Shown here piece after piece: positions 1 through 8,888 of a stretch of DNA of 64,000 bases. Below the pieces are notes generated by a model. The model searched no databases. It worked only from the letters and a program-made list of their open reading frames with translations, and was not told the origin of the DNA. The translations under genes and the position numbers were made by a program. Origin of the DNA: Saccharospirillaceae bacterium (GTDB lineage: Bacteria; Pseudomonadota; Gammaproteobacteria; Pseudomonadales; Oceanobacteraceae); the NCBI GenBank assembly GCA_021208685.1, contig JAJOJJ010000016.1, positions 183,044 to 247,043 of the forward strand, in the 5' to 3' direction. Position 1 is the first letter of the stretch, and every line of letters begins with the position of its first letter.

Positions 1-3000
1 TGCATGATCTGGTTGAGCACCTGCGTGAACAGCAGGCTGATGATCAACTGTCTGACGATTCACAGGCGCTGCAGGATGCCCCATCATTCGATCAGGCTGC
101 ACCGGCGCCGGTTATTCAGACTGCTGATTCAACCGCTGAGGAAGAAGATGATGATCTTATTGATGATGAGATTATTGAGATATTCCTCGAAGAAGCCGAA
201 GAAGTCACCGAAACCCTGAATGAATTCTGGCCGCAGCTGACATCCGATCTGGATGACAAAGAAGCGCTGACGACTGTCCGCCGTGCTTTCCATACACTGA
301 AAGGCAGTGGACGCATGGTGAAAGCCGAGTTTATCGGAGAGTTGGCGTGGTCAATTGAGAACATGTTCAACCGTGTACTCGATAACACCATCGTGATGGA
401 TGCCAACCTGATAGCACTGGTCGATCATGTGATCGCTCAGTTGCCGTTATTGATTGACGATTTCCGCCAGCAACGTCCTGCATCGATTGAGATTCAGCCA
501 CTGATGGATTACGCCACGGCACTGGCCAGTGGCCAGAGTGTCGCAGCCTTTGCGCCTGTTGCGCAGGCACAACCGGCATTGGCGGGACCTGCGGATGGCC
601 CTGATCACGCGGATGACGATGAAGACGATGCATTGCTGGAAGTGTTTGAAGGCGAAGCCCGTTCTCATCTGGTGACACTGGACGAATTTGTGCAGGAGTC
701 TTATGCCGACGACTTTATCAACGGTCTCAGTGATCAGCTGCAGCGCGCATTACATACGCTGAAAGGCAGTGCCCATATGGCTGGCATCACCGCCATTGCC
801 AATGTTGCATCCCCCCTGGAGCGGCTGATTAAAGAATTGCGCGCCTATCAGGTTAAAAACAGTGCGGAAGTCGTTGACCTCATTGCCACTGGTTCGGGCC
901 TCATCGCTTCTGCACTGGAATCCCGCGCACTGTTACAGGCCGAACGCATTGCCGGAGCTGAGGATTACGTAGAACGTCTGCACCAGCTGGAGAAGCATCT
1001 GCTGGAACCACTGCAGGTTGAAAACCCGGTTCGTCGCGGACCGAACCCGCAGGCTATTGCGCAATTCCTTGCTCAGGGTATGGATTCATTGCTGGACGCT
1101 GACCGCTTGCTGAACCGCTGGCATCACGACAACGATGAAAGCGTTCTGACGGCGTTGACTCAGGATCTTCAGGAAGTGAGTGCCGGTGCAGCAGAAGCAG
1201 AAGTGCCGCACATTCAGGCGCTGGCAGACGCTCTCAATACGTTGTACCAGCGTATCCAGCATGAGCAGGCCGCACCTGCCGAAGATTTACTGGCCCTGGC
1301 GGCGGAAGCCCATGAAGCGGTTCTGGCCATGATGGATTGTCTGGCGGCTGGCCAGGAAACCCAGAGCCCGGACGAATTGCTGCAGCAAATCAATACCTGG
1401 CAATTTCCGTCAGCGGATATGGGCGATGATTGGCCGCTAATGCCGCTGGATGATATCGGTGCGGATGACGTTGCGATGGATGATGGCGCAGAGGCGATCA
1501 CCCTGGCGGATCTTCCTTTCGACACCGACGAAGCCGATGTGGCCGCAGAGGCTGCCTTTGGGCTGACCGACGACATGAGCGATGAGTCGTTGCCTGATGT
1601 GTCTGACGCGTCCGACGAGCAGAACGATGACCTGCCGTATGCACAGGATGATGAACGGCCACTGGCACAAAGCGAGCTGAATAACGATGCAGAAGAACTG
1701 CCTCTGTTATCGGTCGCCGATAGCGATGAAGACGAGATTCTGGAAATTTTCCTCGAAGAAGCACAGGAAATTACCGAATCCGTTGAAACCGCCCTGCAGC
1801 GCTGGCGTCAGCATCCGGACAACCTGCTGCACGTCGCCCAGTTGCAGCGTGAACTGCACACCCTGAAAGGTGGCGCACGCATGGCTGAGCTATCGGAAGT
1901 GGCCGATCTCTGTCACGAGCTGGAAACGCTCTACGAAAATATCAACGACGGCCGTCTTGGCGTACAGCCGCCGATGTTTGATCTGCTTGAACGCGCCCAT
2001 GACGAACTGGGAACGCAATTGGATGCTGTGCGGCAAGGGATTCGGCCACAGGCGGCTGAGCAAATGGTTGCTGCCATTCGCCAGTATCTGAAAGGTGATG
2101 CGGGTACCGAATGGCTGCAAACGTCTGATGAAGACAATGATCAGGATGACGACGCCCAATGGATAACACAACCTGCACCAGCGGAGGCGCAGGCCGAAAC
2201 ACTGGATGAATCGGACCGCGAAATTCTTGAAATCTTCCTCGAAGAAGCTCATGAGCTTCAGGAAGCGCTGGATCGTGCACTGCACGATTGGGAACAGGAA
2301 CCTGCCAATACCGCTGGCGCAGAAGAGGCGCAACGGGTACTGCATACTCTGAAAGGAGGGGCGCGTCTGGCGGGTCTGACCGAGATCGGCGATCTGGCTC
2401 ACACCTTTGAAGCCACCATCCTCAAAGCGCAGCAGGGGCAGATTGAGCGCTCACCGTCGTTCTTCCAGTCTGCTTATCAGCGACAGGATGAACTGATCAG
2501 CCAGCTCGACTCCGTGGAATCCATGCTGGCTTCCGACGGACTGGTGGTACTGGGTGAAAAGTCTCTCACCATCGAGCCACTGACCATCGATATTCTCAGC
2601 GATGCCGGAGTGACGGAGACGGATCAGCCGATGACCGATTCCGTTCCGCTTGCTGAACCGACAGTGACGGATACGCGCCCGGCGGTGGAAAGTGTTTCGA
2701 ATGTCGTGCCGTTGCGTCGCGCGGTGACGGAAGCTCCGAAACAGGAACCGGCGGCGGTACAGCAGGCTGTGCGCAAAGCACCGCAGGAGCTGGTGAAAGT
2801 GTCCGCCGACTTGCTGGATAACCTGGTCAACCTGGCCGGTGAGACCTCGATTGGCCGTGGCCGTCTGGAACAGCAGGTCACTGACTTCTCCCATACCCTC
2901 GAAGAGATGGATATGACGCTGGATCGTCTGCGCGATCAGCTGCGTCGTCTGGATATGGAAACCGAAGCTCAGGTGATTTTCCGTCAGGAACGTCAGGGCC

Positions 3001-4625
3001 CGGATTATGAAGACTTCGATCCGCTGGAAATGGACCGCTACTCGGCGATTCAGCAGTTATCGCGCGCGCTGGTGGAATCCGCATCGGATTTGCTCGACCT
3101 GAAAGAGACCCTGAGCCATAAAACCCGTGATGCGGAAACCCTGTTGCTGCAACAGAGCCGGGTAAACACCGAGTTGCAGGAAGGTCTGATGAAGACCCGC
3201 ATGGTACCGTTCCAGCGCCTCGTGCCGCGTCTGCGCCGTATCGTGCGCCAGATCAGTCTGGAACTGGATAAGCAGGTTGAGCTGCGGGTTTATAACGCCG
3301 ATGGCGAGATGGACCGGACCATTCTTGAACGCATGATCTCGCCGCTTGAACACATGGTGCGTAACGCGGTTGACCACGGTATTGAAAATCCGGCATTACG
3401 CGCCGCCGCCGGCAAGCCAGAGATCGGCAGCATTGAACTGGATATCAGCCGTGATGGTGGTGACGTTGTACTGACCATGAGCGATGACGGTCGCGGGGTA
3501 AACCTCGAGGCGGTTAAGCGTAAAGCGATTGAGCGTGGTCTGATGGATGCAGACGCCAGCCTGTCGGATCAGGAAATCATGCAGTTTATTCTGCAGGCCG
3601 GATTCTCCACCGCTGAATCCGTGACTCAGATTTCCGGTCGTGGTGTGGGCATGGACGTAGTGTCCAGTGAAATCAAACAGATGGGCGGCAGTGTTGAGAT
3701 TCAGTCGGAATCCGGTGCCGGTACCCGCTTTGTTATCCGCCTGCCGTTTACCGTATCGGTTAACCGCGCACTGATGGTACGTGTCGGTGACGATCTCTAC
3801 GCCGTACCGCTGAATAACATTCAGGGTATTGTGCGTGCGCCAGTGGCACAGCTGCAGTCGTTGTACGAGCAGCCGCAGGCCGAGCGCAAATATCATTATG
3901 CCGGTACCGACTACCGTATTGAGTATCTTGGTGTGATGCTGGAAAACGAGGCTCAGCCAAAATTCAGTGCGCAGCACATGCCATTACCGGTGTTGCTGAT
4001 CCGCGGTGCCACGCCGTTTGCCTTACAGGTGGATTCGCTGCTCGGCTCGCGTGAGATTGTGGTAAAAACGCTCGGTCCTCAGTTTGCCAGCGTGATGGGT
4101 GTTTCCGGCGGTACCATTCTTGGTGACGGTAGCGTGGTGATCATTCTGGATCTGCCGGCCATGATCCGCACTCAGGCGAGTCTCGAATATCAGCAGGCGA
4201 AATTGCTCGACAGTCAGGCTGCTGAACGTCGTCACGAACTCGAAAACCGCCTGCCGCGCATTCTGGTGGTCGATGACTCAGTGACCGTACGCAAGGTAAC
4301 CAGCCGTTTGCTGGAGCGTAACGGCATGGAAGTTTTCACCGCAAAAGACGGTGTGGATGCCATGGCAACGCTGCAGGATCACAAACCGGATCTGATGCTG
4401 CTGGATATCGAAATGCCACGTATGGATGGCTTCGAAGTGGCCTCTCTGGTGCGCCATGATTCGCGCCTGAAGGACATCCCGATCATCATGATTACCTCGC
4501 GTACCGGTGATAAGCACCGCGATCGTGCGATGGCGATTGGTGTGAATGAATACATGGGTAAACCCTTCCAGGAAGATGCCCTGCTGAGCACCATGAACCG
4601 CTTGCTGGGGCGTGAGGAACACTGA
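1..4625 (+). CDS. chpA: ChpA/PilL-type hybrid CheA kinase of the twitching-motility chemosensory system (5' end missing)
   Basis: The reading frame is open from base 3, so the gene begins upstream; about 1540 C-terminal residues are visible. Four histidine phosphotransfer (Hpt) domains show the HTLKG box, with phospho-His codons at 291, 753, 1857 and 2343, separated by acidic linkers. The region around 1030-1300 looks like a degenerate Hpt without the box. A CheA dimerisation segment (about 2790-3200), an HATPase domain (N-box HMVRNAVDHG near 3355, G-box GRGVGMDVV near 3640), a CheW domain (about 3750-4160) and a receiver (VVDDS, phospho-Asp codon 4404 in LLDIEMP, conserved Lys in GKPF) follow. 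This layout is that of ChpA, which controls type IV pilus twitching through the PilG/PilH regulators. The next gene starts one base after the stop. The number of missing N-terminal Hpt domains cannot be seen. Confidence 0.93.
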   Translation, partial: HDLVEHLREQQADDQLSDDSQALQDAPSFDQAAPAPVIQTADSTAEEEDDDLIDDEIIEIFLEEAEEVTETLNEFWPQLTSDLDDKEALTTVRRAFHTLKGSGRMVKAEFIGELAWSIENMFNRVLDNTIVMDANLIALVDHVIAQLPLLIDDFRQQRPASIEIQPLMDYATALASGQSVAAFAPVAQAQPALAGPADGPDHADDDEDDALLEVFEGEARSHLVTLDEFVQESYADDFINGLSDQLQRALHTLKGSAHMAGITAIANVASPLERLIKELRAYQVKNSAEVVDLIATGSGLIASALESRALLQAERIAGAEDYVERLHQLEKHLLEPLQVENPVRRGPNPQAIAQFLAQGMDSLLDADRLLNRWHHDNDESVLTALTQDLQEVSAGAAEAEVPHIQALADALNTLYQRIQHEQAAPAEDLLALAAEAHEAVLAMMDCLAAGQETQSPDELLQQINTWQFPSADMGDDWPLMPLDDIGADDVAMDDGAEAITLADLPFDTDEADVAAEAAFGLTDDMSDESLPDVSDASDEQNDDLPYAQDDERPLAQSELNNDAEELPLLSVADSDEDEILEIFLEEAQEITESVETALQRWRQHPDNLLHVAQLQRELHTLKGGARMAELSEVADLCHELETLYENINDGRLGVQPPMFDLLERAHDELGTQLDAVRQGIRPQAAEQMVAAIRQYLKGDAGTEWLQTSDEDNDQDDDAQWITQPAPAEAQAETLDESDREILEIFLEEAHELQEALDRALHDWEQEPANTAGAEEAQRVLHTLKGGARLAGLTEIGDLAHTFEATILKAQQGQIERSPSFFQSAYQRQDELISQLDSVESMLASDGLVVLGEKSLTIEPLTIDILSDAGVTETDQPMTDSVPLAEPTVTDTRPAVESVSNVVPLRRAVTEAPKQEPAAVQQAVRKAPQELVKVSADLLDNLVNLAGETSIGRGRLEQQVTDFSHTLEEMDMTLDRLRDQLRRLDMETEAQVIFRQERQGPDYEDFDPLEMDRYSAIQQLSRALVESASDLLDLKETLSHKTRDAETLLLQQSRVNTELQEGLMKTRMVPFQRLVPRLRRIVRQISLELDKQVELRVYNADGEMDRTILERMISPLEHMVRNAVDHGIENPALRAAAGKPEIGSIELDISRDGGDVVLTMSDDGRGVNLEAVKRKAIERGLMDADASLSDQEIMQFILQAGFSTAESVTQISGRGVGMDVVSSEIKQMGGSVEIQSESGAGTRFVIRLPFTVSVNRALMVRVGDDLYAVPLNNIQGIVRAPVAQLQSLYEQPQAERKYHYAGTDYRIEYLGVMLENEAQPKFSAQHMPLPVLLIRGATPFALQVDSLLGSREIVVKTLGPQFASVMGVSGGTILGDGSVVIILDLPAMIRTQASLEYQQAKLLDSQAAERRHELENRLPRILVVDDSVTVRKVTSRLLERNGMEVFTAKDGVDAMATLQDHKPDLMLLDIEMPRMDGFEVASLVRHDSRLKDIPIIMITSRTGDKHRDRAMAIGVNEYMGKPFQEDALLSTMNRLLGREEH

Positions 4626-4626
4626 C

Positions 4627-5667
4627 ATGGCCTTGCCCAGGGTTGGGATCCTGGCCGATGACCGGCTGCAGCAGCATCTGCTCAAATCCGCGCTGATTCA
4701 CTTCGGATTTGATGTGGTGATTAATACCGACCCGCAACGCTTTGTGCTGCTGGATCAGAGTAAACTGCAACTGGATGCCTGGCTGGTCGATCTCCGTCAG
4801 GAAGACGACGAAGAGAATATGCAGTGGCTGGAACAATTGCTGGATGGCGATGTACCGGTTTTGCTGGGGCTGGAAAAAGCCCCGCAAAAAACCTGTGCAA
4901 CCTTCCCTAAGTGGGAAAAGCGTCTGTACGGTAAAATGCGTGAAATAATCAGGGTAACGCCAGTCGTGGCTGAAGATGTTGCGGTACTCGATGGCCTGAA
5001 TGTTCCCGCAACATCGCCAAAGATTCCCTTGCCCGGAATTTTTGCTGAGCAGAATTTCAGCGGTAAAAATGCGGTTCAGGTTTGGGTGTTAGGGGCATCG
5101 CTTGGCGGTCCGGGCGCGGTAAAACAATTTCTGGATGCCTTACCCGGCGGTTTACCCATCGCCTTCATTTATGCCCAGCATATAGATCCGCGTTTCGAAG
5201 AAACCCTGTGCAAGACCATTGGTCGCCATGCAGAGTACGAACTTAAAAATTTTGTCGCCGGTGAGGCGCTGAAATGCGGTGAAGTGCTGGTGGCACCGAT
5301 CAGTGATGAGTTCCGCTTTGATGCCGATGGCCTGCCACGCAGCCTTGAGCGTGCCTGGCCCGGGCCATATGGTCCATCGATTGATCAGGTTATCCTGAAT
5401 GTGAACGAATACTACGGCCAGCGTGCCGGGTACATTTTATTCAGTGGCATGGGTAATGATGGCTCCGAGGCGGTCATGAGCCTCAGCAATATTAACGTTC
5501 CGGTTTGGGTGCAGGCACCGGAAAGTTGCGCCAACGCCTCCATGCCGGAAAGTGCGATAGAAACCCATCGCGTTAATTACATCGGCGACCCTTATCAGCT
5601 GGCACTGCAGCTGGTGAATTGCGTAAAACACAGCGGGATAAATATTCATGAGCCAAGCCATCACTAA
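4627..5667 (+). CDS. chpB: ChpB-like CheB methylesterase with degenerate receiver
   Basis: 346-residue protein whose C-terminal half is a CheB methylesterase, which removes methyl groups from chemoreceptor glutamates. The catalytic triad is visible: Ser158 in GASLGGP, His185 in AQHIDP and Asp278 in GMGNDG, spaced as in classical CheB. The first ~130 residues look like a receiver fold (VGILADD at the N-terminus) without a clear phospho-acceptor site, as expected for ChpB rather than CheB. The ATG lies one base after the chpA stop, with a GAGG Shine-Dalgarno at 4614-4617; a GTG at 4612 in the same frame lies inside chpA and is less likely. Its end overlaps the next gene by 20 bases, so it is part of the chp operon. 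Confidence 0.85.
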   Translation: MALPRVGILADDRLQQHLLKSALIHFGFDVVINTDPQRFVLLDQSKLQLDAWLVDLRQEDDEENMQWLEQLLDGDVPVLLGLEKAPQKTCATFPKWEKRLYGKMREIIRVTPVVAEDVAVLDGLNVPATSPKIPLPGIFAEQNFSGKNAVQVWVLGASLGGPGAVKQFLDALPGGLPIAFIYAQHIDPRFEETLCKTIGRHAEYELKNFVAGEALKCGEVLVAPISDEFRFDADGLPRSLERAWPGPYGPSIDQVILNVNEYYGQRAGYILFSGMGNDGSEAVMSLSNINVPVWVQAPESCANASMPESAIETHRVNYIGDPYQLALQLVNCVKHSGINIHEPSHH

Positions 5668-6121
5668 AACCGATACTCCGGATCAGATCGACTGTCTGCT
5701 GATTCCCCTGAAAGACAAAAACCTGCTGCTGCCGAACGTTTCAGTTGCTGAGATTATTCCGTTTTCACATCTTCTGACCACCGCATCCAGTGTTGACTGG
5801 ATTCTTGGCCGCATCGACTGGCGCGGCACTCCGGTGCCGGTATTGTGTTATGAGATGCTCAATCGGCAACCGGCACCGGCACCCAACCCCCATGCACGAT
5901 TTGCCGTTGTGAATGGTGTTGGCGCCCACTCGAAAATGCCCTTTTATGCCGTGCTCATTCAGGGGATTCCCAGTCTTGTGCATATCCGCGAAAGCGAAAT
6001 TCAGGAAGTGGAAGCCATGCACATGGGAGATTACGATCAGAGTGCCGTCAGTCTTGGCCAGGATGCGGCCATGATTCCAGATCTGGAGTTGGTTGAGCAG
6101 GCACTGCTGCGGCATATCTGA
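5648..6121 (+). CDS. chpC: ChpC-like CheW-domain adaptor
   Basis: 157-residue protein consisting of one CheW-type domain: the N-terminal strand (CLLIPLKDKNLLLPNVSVAEII), the central WRGTPVPVL segment that matches the CheW WRG...PVxD core, and a C-terminal strand pair. Such adaptors couple receptors to the CheA kinase; here the partner is probably ChpA. It starts inside the end of the chpB-like gene (20-base overlap), indicating translational coupling. The usual Asp after PV is replaced (PVLCYEM), as in divergent Chp adaptors. It is the last gene of the operon on this strand; the next genes are convergent. Confidence 0.8.
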   Translation: MSQAITKTDTPDQIDCLLIPLKDKNLLLPNVSVAEIIPFSHLLTTASSVDWILGRIDWRGTPVPVLCYEMLNRQPAPAPNPHARFAVVNGVGAHSKMPFYAVLIQGIPSLVHIRESEIQEVEAMHMGDYDQSAVSLGQDAAMIPDLELVEQALLRHI

Positions 6122-6179
6122 GACGTAATTAGCAGTGCCGCATCTGGCTTTACGCAAGTGTTGCGTAATCGGTTTCGCA

Positions 6180-6201
6180 GGCGGACGTTTATTCCGCCTT
6201 T
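6180..6201 (+). terminator. Candidate terminator of the chp operon
   Basis: GGCGGA (6180-6185), 7-nt loop, TCCGCC (6193-6198), then TTT on the plus strand. It overlaps the stop of the convergent nucleotidyltransferase gene. The stem is short. A second perfect inverted repeat, TTACGCAA-gtg-TTGCGTAA (6150-6168), lies just upstream without a T-run. Confidence 0.4.
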
Positions 6202-6941
6202 AATCCGGTTAGCTTATCTGATTGAAGCAGCACAGTGTATTCATCAGGTGTCCCACTGAAGATAATATCAACAGGATTAATTAATTTATAGCTGATAAAG
6301 CGCTCATCTCTGATCAGATAGTTATACATGGGAGCGATGTATAGTTCGCCCTTTGTCATGCCATTTTTTCCATCCTGTTCCATCTTTATATAATATTCCA
6401 TAAATAATGCAGCAGAGCGGAAGAAATAAAGGCCATCGGAACACAGGTCTGAAATCGGATTTTTCTCTGCCGTTTCAATGACTCTTCCCGGATTATGCGG
6501 ATCTTCTTTAGCGAATGACCAATTGTCACCGCTTCCCCGGAATACTTCCAGATAACCATCAACGGTGCTGCAGATTTCAGGGTGTAAAAACCCGGGGCGA
6601 ATAGTATCTATGTTAAAAATGGTGATAGGGTCATCTTTTCTGGCGTTTGTGGAAGTCAGGCCCAAATAGACGGTTTCAGCCTGCCCTCTGGTTTCGCTCT
6701 GCAAGGTTACGATGCTGTAGTCTGATATGCCCAGCTTTTTACATTCGCGGTTAACAAACTCTTCTGTATCAAAAACATCGCGGATAATGAACAGAAAATG
6801 TTCTGTGCTAAAGTATTGACTGAAACTTGATACGCAGTGAGAAAATAAACTACTGCCATGAGCATCCAGCATATATTTTGGTAGCGTATAGCCAGCCTTA
6901 AAAAAACGACTGCTCATTCCTGCCATGGGTATAACGATCAT
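6189..6941 (-). CDS. Sugar-phosphate-type nucleotidyltransferase of the surface-polysaccharide cluster
   Basis: 250-residue protein with the N-terminal signature of the NTP-transferase fold: PMAGMSSRF followed by PKYML replaces the G-x-G-x-R...PK motif that binds the nucleoside triphosphate. A downstream segment TIFNIDTI carries an Asp where the metal-binding Asp is expected. Members of this fold join NTP to a phosphorylated sugar or small alcohol to make an activated NDP donor; the substrate is not evident. It starts with an ATGA overlap with the kinase fusion gene upstream and is the last gene of the nine-gene minus-strand operon. Base composition is AT-rich relative to the flanking core genes. 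Assignment to the fold is firm, but the activity is inferred. Confidence 0.75.
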   Translation of the reverse strand: MIVIPMAGMSSRFFKAGYTLPKYMLDAHGSSLFSHCVSSFSQYFSTEHFLFIIRDVFDTEEFVNRECKKLGISDYSIVTLQSETRGQAETVYLGLTSTNARKDDPITIFNIDTIRPGFLHPEICSTVDGYLEVFRGSGDNWSFAKEDPHNPGRVIETAEKNPISDLCSDGLYFFRSAALFMEYYIKMEQDGKNGMTKGELYIAPMYNYLIRDERFISYKLINPVDIIFSGTPDEYTVLLQSDKLTGLKAE

Positions 6942-8515
6942 TTTAATATGTCCTTGTAACGATTGAACAGCCTTAAGGCGTTAGCGGCCAGCGCCAGTTG
7001 CCTCTGTTCGCAGTCATCATGTAATGGCAGCATGGATATGAAAAGATTAATCATTATCGGAATGATATCTCTGATTGTGTAGCCAAAATCGTAATCTTTA
7101 AACAGTTTCTCCTCCAATTCATCCAATACAGAATTTTCCGGGATTGAAAAAATCAGATCGTTCACAGCAAGGCGTTCAAGAGAATATCTTTCCGCAATGA
7201 TAAAATCATATCGGCCAATAATCGAATGGCACAGCTTGGCTATGTCATATCGAATGTCACCGTAAGGCGTAAAACTGCATTCATCGAGTGTTCCGCGCGG
7301 GTCAATCAGGCGAATGGATTGCACACGAAAATCATAAAGGATATTGCTGAAGCAGAAGTCGCCATGGCTGATCGCAATGTCTTTGGATGTGGCCGGTGTG
7401 ATTAATTTACAACAGAGTTCAGCAACCTCAGACAATGAGGGCTGCTCTTCGCCATTAATAATCCATTTCTGATCGGGAGAAAAAGTACCGGATTTACGCA
7501 AAATATCCAGACGTTCAAAAACTTTGTCCTGATGCAGTGACTGAATAGGCTTTTTCAATGTTTCAGGGCCATTATAGCCTCTTGCAGAGGATATAAACTC
7601 ATTGCAGGCCTGAAGTATCCGTTGCCATACTACGCCAGGAAGTTCGGAGAATACCGCTATCTCATTCAATGCTGACATATAAAGGTATTCAATCTCGTAG
7701 GATGCCGAGTGTGATTCTTCCGTGAGAGAAAAGACGTGCGGCGTATATATTTTTAAACGCTCAGGCAGAGCTGAGAACCAAAAATACTCAGCTTTCATCT
7801 TCCACGCCTTCTTGCTGGTTTTCTTTACTACCCGTGGTGATATATCCAGATCATTAAACGCTCTTTGAGTTGTTATCTTGGATTTTGAGCGGAAATATGT
7901 ATGCAAATGACCAAAGTCCAGCCACGCCGGATAATGGATAGCTTTAAGGGGATATCGGTCTGAGTAATCATTAAGCGCGGAAATAAATCCGGTGGTCTTC
8001 TTTAATGACTCCAGAAGAGTGTATTTTGAAGAAAACTGGAAATAACCACTGACTACCATTCCGGGGGTGCGGGCATCAAACTCATCGGTAAACTCTGTTT
8101 TGCTTTCGCGCTGTATTATCCCGGCCCATTTATAGTACTCATCTGTACGGGCGATCGATACCTGATCGGAATGGCTGGTATCGATATGTTCAATAAGAGT
8201 ATCGCCATGAATAATAGAAACTGAACATTCAGCATTGCCTGTCAGCTCCAGGCATTGTATCAGTGACTCTCTCAGTGTCAGATCGGGTGATAAAAATAAA
8301 ACCTCAACGCCATGCTCAGACAGCCACCGTTGATCATAAGCTGGTAAACAATAATTACTGGGTAGTGTCAGGATTCTTCTGGAGCTTTCCGTTATCTGCT
8401 TCAGCTGATGCTGATAAAGTCTCTTGTTGCCTACCGGAAGAAATGCTGGCGGGATTTTACCGAATTCGGCAGCAAGCTCAGGATCAACAAATTGTGCAGA
8501 AGTTATGATCAGCAT
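6938..8515 (-). CDS. Nucleotidyltransferase-like / phosphotransferase (kinase) fusion protein
   Basis: 525-residue two-part protein. The first ~220 residues resemble an NTP-transferase fold with a degenerate start (LIITSAQF...PPAFLPVGNKRLYQ; the Gly-rich Arg motif is missing), a central IIHGDTLI and the end motif YPAWLDFGHLHTY. The last ~280 residues look like an aminoglycoside/choline-kinase-type phosphotransferase: HGDFCFSNILYD is the catalytic-loop HGDxxxxN motif and IDPRG carries the metal-binding Asp, followed by GDIRYDIAKL. The likely start is the ATG at 8515, one base after the HAD gene stop; an in-frame ATG at 8554 would lie inside that gene. It overlaps the next gene by ATGA. I infer that it phosphorylates a small molecule that the neighbouring nucleotidyltransferase then activates; the substrate is unknown. 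Confidence 0.72.
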   Translation of the reverse strand: MLIITSAQFVDPELAAEFGKIPPAFLPVGNKRLYQHQLKQITESSRRILTLPSNYCLPAYDQRWLSEHGVEVLFLSPDLTLRESLIQCLELTGNAECSVSIIHGDTLIEHIDTSHSDQVSIARTDEYYKWAGIIQRESKTEFTDEFDARTPGMVVSGYFQFSSKYTLLESLKKTTGFISALNDYSDRYPLKAIHYPAWLDFGHLHTYFRSKSKITTQRAFNDLDISPRVVKKTSKKAWKMKAEYFWFSALPERLKIYTPHVFSLTEESHSASYEIEYLYMSALNEIAVFSELPGVVWQRILQACNEFISSARGYNGPETLKKPIQSLHQDKVFERLDILRKSGTFSPDQKWIINGEEQPSLSEVAELCCKLITPATSKDIAISHGDFCFSNILYDFRVQSIRLIDPRGTLDECSFTPYGDIRYDIAKLCHSIIGRYDFIIAERYSLERLAVNDLIFSIPENSVLDELEEKLFKDYDFGYTIRDIIPIMINLFISMLPLHDDCEQRQLALAANALRLFNRYKDILK

Positions 8516-8516
8516 T

Positions 8517-8888
8517 TCACTTTTCTTTCGCCAGAAGCCTAATGATTTCATCATAACTCAATGATCGGAATTCGGATGGGCGTATTGATTTATCATCAAT
8601 GTAGAAGCCATCGTTACCACACCATGGTTTTCCAATGTGAATCTCGTCATAAGGCACGTTGTGTTTGGCAAGCCATTCAAATATGACTGGCAGAGTATTG
8701 GCTGTGATTTTTCCAACGGAAGCATTGTATGTCCGCATGTTACGACTGGTGCTGATGATAATTTCAAACCCCTGTGCTTTGTAATCACGGAGCTTTTCAA
8801 TCATATCGAGTCTGGGCATAACATTATGATAGTCGCCAGTGCCTTCAATCGTCAGGGTGTTATCAAGATCAAATACGAGTCGTTTCAA
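8517..8888 (-). CDS. Small HAD-family phosphatase of the polysaccharide cluster (TTG start)
   Basis: 123-residue protein with haloacid-dehalogenase motif I (FDLDNTLT), motif II (ISTSR, Ser/Thr after a hydrophobic strand), a Lys in HIGKPW and motif IV (FYIDDKS). Short cap-less HAD proteins of this type are common in capsule and O-antigen clusters, where they probably dephosphorylate a sugar or small phosphometabolite. Motif I begins at residue 6, so the start must be the TTG at 8888; no later ATG would keep the catalytic Asp. The TTG overlaps the TGA of the upstream gene (TTGA). The kinase fusion follows after one base. The physical substrate is not predictable from sequence. Confidence 0.8.
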   Translation of the reverse strand: MKRLVFDLDNTLTIEGTGDYHNVMPRLDMIEKLRDYKAQGFEIIISTSRNMRTYNASVGKITANTLPVIFEWLAKHNVPYDEIHIGKPWCGNDGFYIDDKSIRPSEFRSLSYDEIIRLLAKEK

